Part shown: positions 47,901 through 59,875 of the stretch, one piece after another
Numbering within the stretch: position 1 is the stretch's first letter
Layout of the letters: each line of letters starts with the position of its first letter
Source of the DNA: Kudoa neothunni
Taxonomy: Eukaryota > Cnidaria
Assembly: GCA_964304625.1 (NCBI GenBank)
Contig: OZ199838.1
Coordinates: 13,206,001-13,270,000 of the forward strand
Reading direction: 5' to 3'
Length of the DNA: 64,000 nucleotides
Made by a program: the position numbers and the translations under genes
The notes under the pieces: model-generated
Database searches by the model: none
What the model was told of the DNA's origin: nothing
The model's input: the letters and a program-made list of their open reading frames with translations, nothing else

Positions 47901-49829
47901 AAGAGAATCTTTTTTGAGCAACTCGAAACTGTTCAACCAACCAAACACTCTCAGTCCACACAGATCATGGGTGTTTATGATGTAGCCGCCGAATTTAGGG
48001 TAGTAAAAGAGTTGGGTGGGGACAGAGAAAATTTGGGATGAGATTTCATTGTTGGCCGTCAGAATGGTCATATAGATTCGTTGCCACACTTTAAGTGCAA
48101 CCATATTTGGTGAGATTTTTTGTGGATTGTCAGCCAAACACGAACTACTTCCAAGCGAACGGGAAGCTTCAACCGAAAAACAGTTGATCTGACCAAATTT
48201 TGAAGCTATCTCATTTTCAACAATTTCCACCAACACACTCTTGATATTGGTGGTGGTTAGAAGTGTGGTTTGGTTGTGGGTGATAGCTGAGTTGATAGCA
48301 CCGTAAGATTTGCCATATGTTTCCAAAGTGTTGACAATCGATTGGAATAGAATCGAACTGTTGGAAAAGATTTTATATAGATAGTAGGAATGGATTTCAT
48401 CCACCGAATTGAAAATTAAGGCTAACTTTGATATATCATCGCCATCTTGAAATAATGCATTCTCCAAAACATCAAACCCACTAACAAACACGATTTCGAC
48501 TGTGGATGTTTTCTGTCGTGTGAAGAAGTATGAGCAGTAGTAACAAACTTGATCGTTTTCAGTAGTTCCGACCAAAACAAGAGCGTACTCTTTACGCGTA
48601 TCATTGATATCAGTTGTTGGTGGTTGCATAGTTGAGTCGTTTTTTGTTGGTACAACTAAGCAATCCATCACATAACAAACAGCATCTGCACAACAAAGAG
48701 GTGCATTCACAAACCAGCAGTTCTCATCACACGAGAATCCATAAACATATAGAACGCCACAGTGATGTACAAACACTTGAATGTTGTTATCAAATTTGAA
48801 AACTTTCACAAACGAATTAGAATATTCCACCACAATATTGCTGTTGTTAATAGATGATGAAGCATTGAGAATAGATTGTGGTTGACCATTGTTGGATTGG
48901 CTAAGGTGTGCGGACAAAGTTTGCCTGTAGATTTCCTCACGACCTTCACCGCTATAATCTTCCACAACCAAACTATTGTCCGAATATAACACCACGACCT
49001 TGCTATCATCCAATTGTTTTGCAGCTATCACACTAGGTTTTTTGCAGATTAGCGACATTATCGACGTGATACTCCTTTGAGCGAATCCTTGTGGTTCATA
49101 CACATAAGGTAGTTCTGTTAGAATGATATCGTTGCTATGGTTTAGATGAATTCGGTAGAATGTCATTTTGCTTTTGATCACATTGAAAATAACCATCTGA
49201 TAGGTGTCATCGATGTGATCCAATTTTCTCACATCAACTACCAGATCGCTACCAAATATAGGATCGGTATTTTGGTCTGGTAACTTAGCAACTTTTTTAC
49301 CAGCATGAAAAAACAACCGATCGCCCTTAAAATTGAAACTGCTGCTATTGATAAGTGGACTTAGCAAGGATTTCTCGCCAAAATTCTTGTATGTAACAAT
49401 GTTTAACCAACACTTGGTTCCAAATATCACAAACACATTTTCTTTTAATGTGTTAATGTGAAATAGATTCAAAAATTGGTTTGAAACGTTGGTTGAATAA
49501 CTAAGAGCAAAGGTCACACTTGGAATGTGCTCAGTCAAAGTTTTGGTCAAATTATTTTCAAATATCATTAAACGATTGTCTTTCAGGATGTGATAATGAA
49601 CCAATGTGTCCGATGAAATACCATTATCTCGGTTTCTCTCTATCAACATCGATCCAGAACACTCCAATTTTCCACGAATTTCGTCATTGTGAAAAGAAAA
49701 TCTGTGTTGAGCACGAAATATGTTGTTATCCAATGGATTGCAATCAAATACAATAGTCTCGTGACTCAAATCATTATGTATATAGCCCAAATCATATATC
49801 GAACTTCTCACTTTGGGAGTGGTTGTCAT
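44961..49829 (-). CDS. NUP160: Nuclear pore complex protein Nup160, single exon
   Basis: A single uninterrupted frame of 1622 codons starting MTTTPKVRSSIYDLGY. The N-terminal half is beta-propeller-like and the C-terminal half alpha-helical, as in Nup160/Nup120 of the Y-complex scaffold. The best match is the end: VPEWLEQLIARNNIGKLIQT then YLLELRLDKAAQWCISLLD corresponds to human VPLPNWLINSYKKVDAAELL then RLYLNYDLLEEAVDLVSEY. It then ends with the LNRLNDSIKTYKKL helix like human LDKLEDYQQKVDK. It is longer than human (1436) through Asn/Ser/Asp-rich insertions, for example around NNKKNNDDKDND and NNNNNSNNS. There is no intron, unlike almost every other gene here, and base composition is visibly less AT-rich than its flanks. 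Identity is from C-terminal similarity, length and fold; moderately high confidence. Confidence 0.78.
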   Translation of the reverse strand: MTTTPKVRSSIYDLGYIHNDLSHETIVFDCNPLDNNIFRAQHRFSFHNDEIRGKLECSGSMLIERNRDNGISSDTLVHYHILKDNRLMIFENNLTKTLTEHIPSVTFALSYSTNVSNQFLNLFHINTLKENVFVIFGTKCWLNIVTYKNFGEKSLLSPLINSSSFNFKGDRLFFHAGKKVAKLPDQNTDPIFGSDLVVDVRKLDHIDDTYQMVIFNVIKSKMTFYRIHLNHSNDIILTELPYVYEPQGFAQRSITSIMSLICKKPSVIAAKQLDDSKVVVLYSDNSLVVEDYSGEGREEIYRQTLSAHLSQSNNGQPQSILNASSSINNSNIVVEYSNSFVKVFKFDNNIQVFVHHCGVLYVYGFSCDENCWFVNAPLCCADAVCYVMDCLVVPTKNDSTMQPPTTDINDTRKEYALVLVGTTENDQVCYYCSYFFTRQKTSTVEIVFVSGFDVLENALFQDGDDISKLALIFNSVDEIHSYYLYKIFSNSSILFQSIVNTLETYGKSYGAINSAITHNQTTLLTTTNIKSVLVEIVENEIASKFGQINCFSVEASRSLGSSSCLADNPQKISPNMVALKVWQRIYMTILTANNEISSQIFSVPTQLFYYPKFGGYIINTHDLCGLRVFGWLNSFELLKKDSLRRHPSNVIFDFSKIMDIPDRYVVFKNLQLITNQTNRMINDRELMTKNYTNYNKASDDKHFERVCEFLRQLISSNNKKNNDDKDNDISMVNIDKEHIEDIFSLIQLFVESSNIFKNSEGGDVDLHNQYNSDQTNNVNNFSSLSIDLVTDTNMETHQLGYCILSQILSSHLNLFCWYQFLIASQLLMVYYNVLEKEIDCDLTLIANTNNNNNSNNSFIYQTIIQRVRVLFNFYGQCLKLCSDWMCAHDNSNTTTNSEQLLSSAGHFKDNYVQRKHSDFCSTNDFSSFNMQPLNEVLDGCHVVKQWATSCTSMAIVCAGCVNCWWFAATSTPTHAKIVDNSDVVVRLGGGTIKTIIGSFFTPLVAERLYNSYHYEQNLFHCFSMISLWFQLRCIDGGNNLMLTGPDSTVVKEFSKFNAHILQLQLYIARTLVKLNNYSYAKIFYVELLRAFIDLVSESQLKNDVSKYDDEFFGNFLDCMIADFTNSKHPQPGLLLDLVTVGLSAPILKMSNGLESTHINMPNVTGVSRDGDDSCYLSDNPIYNKLLDVKFMCYIQMNNFREALDLLSLFYCDTKIRIQNISTICNAIMDSDGACRLVDVNFGEFLPLVISVLKQTVLDVSTHDSIINYAKQCSEFCIAMRLFELAAFFCVTAYYKLYDGCLLKYWYVERQTIEALTHFAHTLSELVNVSIIDDCDESVSEPNNAVKLPLSVSHEERTIQVMINEFHLTPKTIITLDDIEQMVIFCDTCLAIEKKLKTLQFLPGTFPIVQPVEMVKYLIKYNMFNVAFKYAYNSIDLLQYVINAVALHEISLDHPDSDTSNIATVVTSPSYTDFSNLQKYCYDCVTDQKQVQLLCNLVRVFMAKQVVVPEWLEQLIARNNIGKLIQTYLLELRLDKAAQWCISLLDSVTSSYAQHPDHTVNSYFYLAELTLSRLDFLAKHTSDPNDAIAMNVLLNRLNDSIKTYKKLISVHSSSIISTNTNTV

Positions 49830-50769
49830 TTCACCGACGTTTATGCAAAGGTGCTCAATGCGTGCGCACTGGCGGTTCTACTTTTATTATTCACCCATTA
49901 TATCTTTTAAACAATTAAAAATTTCATATTAAAAGATCAATTCGTTAATAATTTTTTAATATATTCTGAAATAATGTTGTTGTCAATGATTATTTTGACA
50001 TTTGATTTGCGTTAAATGATCCGCCTGGGATTATTGTTTTACCACTGTGTTAATCGTTTAACTCCCAAAAGATGAAATAATTTTTTCTTATGAACAACAA
50101 AAACGTTAACCATTATCTGAATGGTATCAATAATTAAATTTGGTTTGATATGATCTGAATAGTTATTACTATAATTTACATATCAACATTTTCTTTTATT
50201 CGTGCATATAGGCCTGAATAAATTAAGGCTCAAGTGTGTAATTTTAAAAATAGTTAATTATTTTCGGCTTTTAAAAAATTAACAATGAGTTAATAACATT
50301 CAACATCAGTGTTTTCTATCGTAGAAATTGTACTTGAAATTTAAAATAAGAAGTGGTAGGGTTATGATGGATGTTAGAAATGCGTTAATGCCATTGGAAA
50401 TTAAATTAATGGGCATAAATATCAATAAACCTATTTTGTTGGTGAATTTTGGTTGAACTGTTTTTCAATATTTATTGGAAGTGGATATTGGCATGGTAAA
50501 TAATATTCAAGTGTCATTAGTTTTTATTATTTTTAATCATTTCCAGCCCTAAAACCAGACCAGAAAGAATTCAAAATAGCAGATTCTAAAAAATTAAATC
50601 TATAAACAGCTTGTAAATGGGAGTGGCTGAGATCAAAAATTCCTGCTGCGCAAGCGTACATGTGATTTGAGATTAAATTGTACCGTGCCAATAACTTGTC
50701 TTTATTTATTTGACATTATTTTTTAAACGCAAAATTAGATGAACTAATATGAGATTATATTGATTAGGT
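49830..50769. other. NUP160 upstream region with half-MITE
   Basis: Contains the presumed NUP160 promoter (unassigned). At 50500-50710 there is a direct-orientation partial copy of the 595-bp MITE (AGCAGATTCTAAAAAATTAA; CTGCGCAAGCG) abutting the complete, inverted copy that follows, so the two may have formed together by insertion or rearrangement. Confidence 0.55.
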
Positions 50770-51364
50770 CAGGGGTTCTTAACCGTTTTTTTCAAATTTA
50801 CCCCCTTAACTTGAAAGCCAAATTCATATTTACTTTAAGGTTTCATAACGGTTTAGCTCTAGCAGAGGCTAAATTATAATCCTAAAAGGCATGCACAGTT
50901 GTGCAATGATAATTTTTAGTCCCATCAACTCAACTCTTACTCATAAGCTGTGTATAAATTTAATTTTTTAGATTTTTCTAAATTACATGATCTCTTGTCT
51001 CTTCCTCCGGCCTTAGGGCTAGAAATAATTAAAAATAATAAAAACTAATGACATTTGAATATTATTTATCGTGAAAATAATCATTTACGTATTATTATTG
51101 GGCTACACCATTAAAAGATAAACGAGTCATAAAAGAAAAGAACTGGTAATAGCTTTATAAATAACTGTTCAATACCTATTTCTAAAAACATTTTAAGCAT
51201 ATCCGCCTAATTCTTATTGAGGTTAATTACTCTGTGTAATATAATTCCATAGAAATCCTGAAGTACCTCACAAACCTACAATTCAAAAATAGCCCCTATC
51301 CAATTTGGATGTTACTTAATTTACCACCTGCGATTTAAATTTTACCCCCAGTTGAGAACTCCTA
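50770..51364. mobile_element. 595-bp hAT-like MITE, complete
   Basis: Left end CAGGGGTTCTTAACC and inverted right end TAGGAGTTCTCAACTGGGGG. Aligns along its length with the outer arms of the element in PDPK1 intron 8 and with half copies at 2521-2690 and 50500-50710. The 8-bp flanks GATTAGGT / TTTTAGAT agree at 5 positions only, so the target duplication is uncertain. No coding capacity. Confidence 0.7.
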
Positions 51365-52032
51365 TTTTAGATTATTCTGGTGAAATTTTAAACAATAATA
51401 TGCTGTGAAACAAATAAAAGAATGGATCAATGTGATTTATCTTGATATTTACTTTGTGAATAATTATTTTTAAATGAAAATAGGAAATAGAAAACATTGA
51501 ATTGTTAATGATAATTTGTAAATTTTAATAAAGTCCCAATTTGGACAACGTCAGAAAAACGTGTAATCAGCATATTTTTTCGATATTCATAATTTGTGTT
51601 TTCCCGTTAGATATGACAAATATATCATTACTAAGGTTATTCGAATTTTCAACATGGGTATTTTTGATAAATAAGTTAATATAAATCCAGAGAATGATCT
51701 GTCTACCGCCCTCAAGAAAAGAGCCACGATTCTATAGTATAGTTCAAAAAAAAAAAACAAAAATTAATTTACTCAATTTATAGAATTATTTTATTTATTC
51801 GTATTATTTACATTTTTATTTAAAAGAAATACTTTTTCAGTAGGACATGCGTGGCGTTTAACACAAGATTAGTTATCGTAATGGCACTCATAATTTACTG
51901 TCTGCTTAGTTTTGATATGGGGTGCGAGACCCATAACGAATGAGGAATAACTGGTTTACAATTCTATAAAAACCAAACAATTACCGATTTATATAAAATA
52001 ATAATTTTTCAATTGATGAACTATTAGTTCTC
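51365..52032. other. Intergenic, 3' of the modular membrane protein
   Basis: AT-rich with a poly-A tract at about 51750-51759. No gene or element recognised. Confidence 0.5.
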
Positions 52033-55000
52033 TCATAGTTCTTTGTAAAACAATTTCTTCCTCGATAGTAGGACAAATCCTATTGAAACAGCTACGAGAG
52101 CGGCGACCACAACCAAAACTATTATTCTAAATACACACAAATGACTTCAATAGCAACAAGTATTAAAAATAATTTTACATGACAATTTTTTTGGAGCTAA
52201 AATAAAAACATAAATAAATATAAATATTAAATATAACTCAGTTACCCAGAACTACTTTTTGCACCTAAAACAATGATTAAAAATATATCAATGTAACCGA
52301 AAAATACCTTGTTTAATTTCGGCAACCCCAAAAATTGACGAATCATGTGAACTGTAGACGTTTAAATGATAATCATTCTCATCTTTTAACCCACTAATAG
52401 TGAAATGTGTGCATAGTGGGAAGGATTCACAACTTTCGGTAGTGACCTCCATACAAGATTTCACTAATTCTCTTGGATCCACACTAGAGTTAAACAATTC
52501 CCATCTACATGTTCCTGACTCAGTCGTGCCAAGGGGAAGCATAGTTTCCACGTTAAACATCTCGCCATCTCTGGTTATTTTGACCTCTATTGTCTTGCCA
52601 TTCTCTGTAGGATGTAATACTTGAGAGGGCACTAATTAAATTATTAACTTAACCATTTATGTAATTCAAAATTATTCATGTTGATAATATTAATTATTTC
52701 AATCGCAACTTTTTACTTTTTTTAAATTCAGCAACCCCATATATGGTTGGATTCTGTGAGTTGTAAACTGTTAAATGGTAACCATAGGAAGCAGATAATC
52801 CACGAATAGTGAAATTTTTGCATGATGGAAACTTTTCACAGCCATCAAAGCCCTCTCCAATGCAAGACTGGACTACCGCCTTTGACTTGCAATCTCGATT
52901 ACGCAGTATCCATTTACAACTATCTGAGTGTTCCACTTCTGCTGGAAGTTTATTTTCAACGAGGACTACCTCCCCAACCCATGTCACATTTACCTCAATC
53001 AGTTTATCTTTATCTTTAGGATCCCTAGCTAGGGGTGCTAAAAAAGAATGTCAATATGATGTTAGTAATTACGTAGTAGGTTTATAATAATCAATTCCAT
53101 TTACAATAATTTAAAAATTATGTATATAAACACATCTATAAACGAATTCGATGCCGCTCATTCCGTAATATTTCATTTAAAACTTTATTAAATGTTTACA
53201 CCATACTTAGAAAATTTGATAGCATCCCATATGAAGTTAATGAGTACCAAAATTTCGCAGGATTAAAAAATTGTATGTGATAATTATGAAATAATATAAT
53301 AAATTAATAAAACCATTCTAAAGCAACTACATATAGTTGGTATCGCCTTTCCTTAACAACAAGAATCAATTTTTATAAAGTGGATATAATTGGTCAAATT
53401 AAATAGATTTTCTTCGCAAATTATGCTGCAATTTATTTCATAATTATACTGTAAAAAAAAATTTTGTTAACAAAAATAAATAATGATTTTAACGATTTAA
53501 ATAAAGCAATATTTTATACTCCAATATAAAGGATTTTAAATCAATTTCGCTTTAATTATTACTAAATAAATTATAGCATAATCAAATAGTAATAAAATAT
53601 ATTTTAAATCAGTTATTTGTTTAGCTAATCCTTTCTCTGAGAAAAAGAATGACTTAATAAACCTGGTATGATTCATAAATTTAACCAATTTCGTTGGCTA
53701 CATTTAACCAGGTTTTTCCTTCTTAGTATCAGTAAACTTTAATAATGATAATTTTTCGAGATCAAAACCTAATTCAGTCTAATTACCTGGTGGTAAAATA
53801 ATTTCTTCTGATTTGGATTTTCCAATCGCTTTTACAATTATTTGGTAACCATGATTTGCGTCGTAATCATCAAATACAATAGAACTACATTTTGGTTGGA
53901 ACGAACAAGTCTTCCATTTATCAGTAGATGAAGAATAATTTTGGGTAGTTTCTGAGTCATTTATTATACCAGTTGGAATATTAATACTCGAGATTTGTGA
54001 CCTTGTGGTTTGGCGTGGTTCGTTAGTCGTTAATTTCATCGAAGAAAACAATGTGCGTGAAATCTCCGATTCCTTTCTAGTAATTGAGGACATTTTGGCG
54101 GATTGTTCAATTGGAGCCAAGCATGTATACATTATATTATAATGGCTGCTTTCTTCAACCATTATCATATACTCACAGATTGAGTGTGGGTCACCGGAAG
54201 ATAGTTCTGCTTTTAGTTCAAGGCCTCGGAGAGTGAAATTGGAAGTTATGGTTAACGACGCTAACTCTTTAAAAAATGAAGCAAACGCGTTATCAAAAAT
54301 ATATACCTGTTGAGATGTTGGGAAGTAAAATTGTACCCATATGATAGTCCGCAATAATTTTTACGTCATATCGAGTATTTGGTTCGAGATCTATTAAAGT
54401 CACTTCATCTGTACAAAACTCTCTACAAGGATTTCCTGTTTCGCATGTTGCAGCGTAATACATATCTTTTCCAGCTGGACTTATGTGGTATTCACAGCTA
54501 ACTTCTGTTGAGCGGTCTTTCGGTGAGCCACCGGAGTTTGCGACAATGAAAATGCTTGAATCTGTTGTCGCTGAAACTTTCGGTTCGGGCGATATTGCAA
54601 TGTTTTTACCTTTGTGGAATTAATACGTGTAGTTTTTCAGTATATTACCTGTAGTGAATAATATCCGTTCTACAAAATCAACACGGTTGTTTATCCCGAT
54701 GATAGAAATTTCAAGCATATATGATGTGGCTTGATTGAGACGTTTAAGAACCAGTTTACTACAATCTGTTTTGCAATAAATTGTACTACCAACTTGTTTT
54801 GAATTATCATCTCTACAAACTGCTGAATATGGTGAAAATGGTCTTAAGTCAGTGGCAGTATAATATTTGAGGCTGCACTGAGTTATTGAACTTCCTCCTT
54901 TAAACAATTCACCATCAAACGTAACACCCTCGTCCGTGATTTCTGATAATAATCCTGCACCTCCTTCGTTTGTAGCTACATAAATTTATCGGCATGATTA

Positions 55001-56163
55001 TAAATAAATAAATACCAATTTTGGTTGCATAATATCCTTCAACGTCATCGCTAGACACTTTTGACAGATCATGATGTCTCGTTTGAATCAATACTTTGTA
55101 CAAATCTTGTTCCGTAGTAACACTGAGCTCAACATCTTTACAAGGCGCATAACAATAACCATCCGTATTACCACATTTAGATTCGTAATATTTCGAGTTG
55201 CCCTCAGCCTTGGCACCTTTAATTCTGAAAACGCAAATTTCTGAAAGTGGTGAGTTTGAGAATTTGATAACAACTTGATTCCCTTTACCAGCCTTTTTTG
55301 CCACATAATATTGAGGTTGGTAAGCAGCGATATTATTCATTATATAGTTATTTGGCATTTTGTAAAAGAAGGAAGGATATTTTTCACATCTCATCTCGTA
55401 ATAAGGATAAAAATAACTCAAATTAACGTCGTTGTCGGTATTAAACGCAACGCATGATGAAGCTTTTGATCCCATTGCATATTTTGCTTCTTTGTAGTAA
55501 ATGGGGCAATCAACGGGAAAACATGTTTTAGTTGAAAAACCTAGTTTATTATTGTTCTTTATAGAGATTTTAACCTGGGGATCAACTATTAACGCTAAAA
55601 AGATGTCAAAGTAAATTATATTCTAATATTTTCTTACGTATGGATAAACCATAAACTTTTCCTCCTTTTACATACTTGCCTATGTTAACTATGTTAACAT
55701 TGTTATTTGGATTATCCGATAATACATATATAAAGTTGGTTCGAGGTGAAAGTTTATCAAAAGTTAGAAGGTTTGTTTCACCTGCACAATTTCTGACACA
55801 TTTTCTATTAGGAGTTTTTGTGTCACTTTGCGGACAATTATTAATATCTGCAAAGCTAGCCACTGTATGTCGATTAGACAAAATTTTCTCTGCCTCATTG
55901 GATCTTTGTATCATACACTTTCTTGTGCTATCGTAATCATTGCCTTTTAATAAAAGTTTTATTCGGTTTGAATAACTATCATCTATTGATTTAATAATCT
56001 GATATGTTAAAGTGTTTGTGGAAAAAGTTAGTTTAGAATGGGAAGGAATATTTGATTGGTGGTAGACACCAAAATTGACTATTAAAACCACTAAATGGAA
56101 TATATGGGTTTCCTATAGATAAAATAATATACAGTTAAATGTCCAAAGTACTGATGCAACCAT
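52033..56163 (-). CDS. Type I membrane protein with Cys-rich FN3-like modules, orphan
   Basis: Ten exons: 56161-56163, 55638-56112, 55016-55594, 54649-54975, 54307-54609, 53787-54260, 52717-53037, 52308-52631, 52246-52264, 52033-52126; 972 residues. Exon 1 appears to be only the ATG, followed by a 48-bp intron; the next exon begins ETHIFHLVVLIVNFGVYH, a signal peptide. Exons 2-8 each encode one ectodomain module, all joined by phase-1 introns. Modules look like fibronectin-III sandwiches with added cysteines (VTLIDLEPNTRYDVKIIA; the last two share C.W..........SC......C..FP.C..FTI.GL....YHL.VY). Residues about 943-962 are a transmembrane helix, then SRKKLFYKEL in the cytosol. Intron 6 is 749 bp and empty. 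No enzymatic domain. Inference: surface receptor, adhesion or host-contact protein; no homologue recognised. Confidence 0.72.
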
Positions 56164-58174
56164 TGTTAATCTCTAAGGGCCGAATATAGTATATATTCAT
56201 ATATGTGATATTGCCTAAATACCGAATGGGAAATAAGAATTTATTCGGCCATATATAATGTAATTACAATTATAAAATTTATATTTATAATTTTAAAAAT
56301 TTATTTCTGATATTTTCATCTTAAAATATTTTCTAGCATAAAACATGTCGATTTCAATTCAAATAGAATCATATAAAGAATTAAATTCAGATCGATACAC
56401 CCGAGATTATAATTATAGGATACGACACTAAGAATAAATCGTCCAAATTTTATTCATATTCGAAAAAGCCTAACATTTTAAAATTCTAATTAGGAATGGT
56501 AACGCGCTCTTATTAAATAATTGTTTTGTGATTCTAACTGAGTTATTTAACGTCTTAAAGGTAAATAATGTTTTATTGGATGAGTAATGGATTTTTCTTA
56601 CTTATTTTCTATCCTCATGGAAAGTTTTGACACTCCCTACCCACTGTTTTCTGTGTATAAGATCAATATCGATATTATGTGAATATTTGACGCTATTTAA
56701 ATCTTAAAAAAATTATTTAGAGGAAATATTTATAAAATAGAATTAGACACTTTTTTTAAATAGGAACTAGCTTTTTCCACAGTAGAGGATATCTCCTTAA
56801 TTTGTTGCAATATTTTTATCTGAATTCTTCTTGTATAAAGTTTGTTTTATCTACATAATGTCTCATTTATATGCTAATAGGCTTTTAATAAAATTTACGC
56901 GACATATCCAATTAAATTAGCGAAAATATCAGCCGAGTTTTGCGGTGATTTCTAAGAACTGTGATTAGATGCTTTCAGAATTTCATAAGACATTATTAAG
57001 AAACATGACAAAGAAAAACTGCCTGATTTTATAAAACGAAATAAATAATATTGTAATCGCAGACGATATATATTATATTGAGATGAAATTTCAACAAATA
57101 AAATTTATTTGGCGCAAGGAAATTCACATTAATTCCGAAAAGGAAGTGATGAGTATATACTAGGGTTACATTACAGCATACGTATGCATGCCCAAGCTCG
57201 GCTAACTTGGATGAACATTCATTTTTCTCTGCCAATATCTGTTTATACGTGAATATTCATTTAGGAAAATATTGATCAAATAAAAATGTTATATAGTGGG
57301 TAAGCGATATTACGTATCAATCCGGCGCACACGCAAAACATTTAAAAACAGATTTTTATTTGTTAAGATTATATCACAGGCTTTAAAAATCACGTAGATA
57401 AATTGAGTAAGCTTTATTAATTTATATTCATATGTACACAATAATAGTGAATTTCTAATTTGATTTCTAAATCATGGATACAATTCAGTTATTTGCAATT
57501 GGCGAATATTTTTCAATGACATTTCATAAATCTCTACTTCAAACTCACACAACAACTTGTATTTTCTATTACCACCGACTTTGGTGCGTGTTTTAAATTG
57601 TTCACACGATCAACTTCTTTTTATAAAACTTTATATGTGTTATTTTAACTTCCTTCTGCTCGATATCCTTTATAGTTGATTACATAAAGTCCTTATTTCC
57701 GTTAAAACCAACCATTTAATCGTTCATTATCTTCTATTGGAGTATCATTTCGTCAGTTTCATCCTTTTTTTTATTTCATAAAAATAATACAATGTGGAAC
57801 TCTCGACTTGACGAATAGTAATTTTTTTAATTTTTTGGAGAAAAAGTTTCAAATAACTTCAATATTTCATATTTTCCTTTAGATGTTCAACGCCTCTGGT
57901 TATCAGTGATCATAGCTAGTGATTGCGTAAAATCCACAAGTGGTATAGAAATCGGAATAAAAATGTGTGTAAAATTAATCACTACGGATTTTACGTACCT
58001 TGACATTATTTGACATTAAATGAATATCTCATGCTCGTAAAATGGGGAATATTAATTACAACATATCTCCGAATATACACATTTAATATGAGAACCACCA
58101 GGTTGTTTTTTAAAAAGTGCGTAAAATAGGTTGCCGGCTGTATTATGGATATTATAGAGAGGATTTATCATATA
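56164..58174. other. Intergenic, no gene recognised
   Basis: AT-rich. The 68-codon minus frame at 57029-57235 is unsupported. GCGTAAAAT-type motifs at about 57925, 57988 and 58123 recall the MULE-type termini seen elsewhere, but I cannot pair ends. Confidence 0.45.
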
Positions 58175-58223
58175 CAGTCGAATCTCGATTATACGGAACA
58201 TTTGAAAACGGCGATTTTCTTTC

Positions 58224-58456
58224 GGCACTGGCTATTGACACGTAAGTTTTTAATCCAAAATGCCAACTACGCTAGCACATTGTCCATTTTTTAATCCCCC
58301 TAACTCCTATATATAATTGATCTATAGGGTTTATTTTCTAGAATCTGTTGTATTGAATTATTTTTGACCCATCGCTACCGCTTCTACGAGCCAAGAATGA
58401 ATACAATCAAAACTATACCTACCCGGATCTTATTTTACGCATCAATAGCCACTTTC
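58224..58456. mobile_element. MULE-type MITE (233 bp) inside the pogo MITE
   Basis: Ends GGCACTGGCTATTGACACG and inverted GAAAGTGGCTATTGATGCG resemble the CTGGCTATTTCC termini of the MULE at 15916-18405. Nine-bp flanks TTTTCTTTC (58215-58223) and TTTTTTTTC (58457-58465) agree at 8 positions. The other pogo copy has GATTTTCTTTCCGGAT uninterrupted at the matching place. Confidence 0.65.
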
Positions 58457-58645
58457 TTTTTTTTCTGGATAACGAGGTCCGGCTGCTAATCGAACATAAA
58501 CAATGTCACACGCACTCGCGCTTTTTAAAATTTCTGCTTAAAGGATTGTTTACTTGATTTATAAACAATTTTTACTATTTATTGAGTAGAATAGTTTATC
58601 TCCTCCAACTTGAATTAAAAATTTAGGCGTATCTATATCTATTAA

Positions 58646-59875
58646 CCCTCTAACGTAACGATACTGGGGTCGAATCGACCTCAACGAAAAATTGAATAAT
58701 ATGTAATGTTTTCTTCCTTAACCCTAATGTTTTTGAGTTCAAGCTATTCTTCACAAATGTATTTTTCTATGTAACTGAGGAAAATTAGATAATTTGGGTT
58801 TTCTATGTAGCCAAAATTTGAAGGATACCTTACAACGAAAATTTGGGGTCGAATCGATCCCCTCGTTTTATTTCATCATTTTGTACATAAATTTAATTAA
58901 ATTAGTTATATGAGATATTAAAAAATTTTACCGACAGAATTCTAAGGAAAATCGAAATTAATCCTTGAATTAATCTTCCGCAGCCTAATCGAACATTTCT
59001 CGTGCACAATTTAGGCGATCGATTGCATTAGGTAATATACATTAATTTTTTCCTTCGGTAATGATTTAATATCAGGAGAATGTCTATTAATTCTGAATTT
59101 AATTTTTTATTTCATAAAGGATGAGTCTTCTGGTAGTGAGTATGAGGAATGTTATAATTGAGGATGTCTCCCAAGAAACTGATGACGATAATCTGGGAAT
59201 ATAAAATATTTCAATAATTAACAAATATGGGTTAGTTTAGAGTTTTGCAAAAGAATCTACATCAAGAAAACGCGCATAAAATATTTTTTTTAAACTCTCC
59301 GCCGGGCTCAACAATCCATACGACTTTGAGAGTAAAATCAATGCTTGATTGTTGTTATTTACAGACTGCACAATCGCCAGTTTTCTCATTGACCAGTTAG
59401 TTAGACGTTTCATTAAGTTTTTCAAAAATGAAAAAAATTAAACCAAGAAAAATTATATATTGCGTGGATATTCTTATGTTATGGTTGAACGTTTGGATGC
59501 ATTATTTTTTTAAGCGCGCAGTCATAAAGTTATCTTTTATATTTGTTTTAATTTCAGTAAAATTTCACTAAAATTATAATAACTGACATCATTAAATTAG
59601 TTTGTATAGATAATCTCATTTCGCAATGTAGCCGCCGTTTCCTTGTCATTGAAGTAACGATATTTAGCGAAGTTGTCAGAGTCCATACATTAAGGGGTTA
59701 CCGAAGATTAATGGGTTAGTAAACTTTAATTTGCTGAAAACTTTTCGATAGATTACTTACATATTATGTAAACCGAAACAAAATATTTTTTAGTAGAATA
59801 AAATAAAAATGTGGAGTCGATTCGACCCCAAATGATCGTTGGAGGTAAGTCGTCGATTTTATGATCGTTAGAGGG
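58646..59875. mobile_element. piggyBac-type element (1230 bp) inside the pogo MITE
   Basis: Begins CCCTCTAACG and ends CGTTAGAGGG, flanked by TTAA at 58642-58645 and 59876-59879. Subterminal GGGGTCGAATCGACC motifs occur at both ends, inverted. A short DESSGSEYEECYN stretch near 59120 is reminiscent of the acidic start of piggyBac transposases, but no enzyme survives. The frame at 59237-59425 is unassigned. It shares CCCTCTAACG ends with the 20677-21540 MITE. Confidence 0.82.

Noticed and set aside
45505-49756. Several 60-83 codon ORFs on both strands inside NUP160
   Set aside because: Shadows of the 1622-codon frame in other frames.
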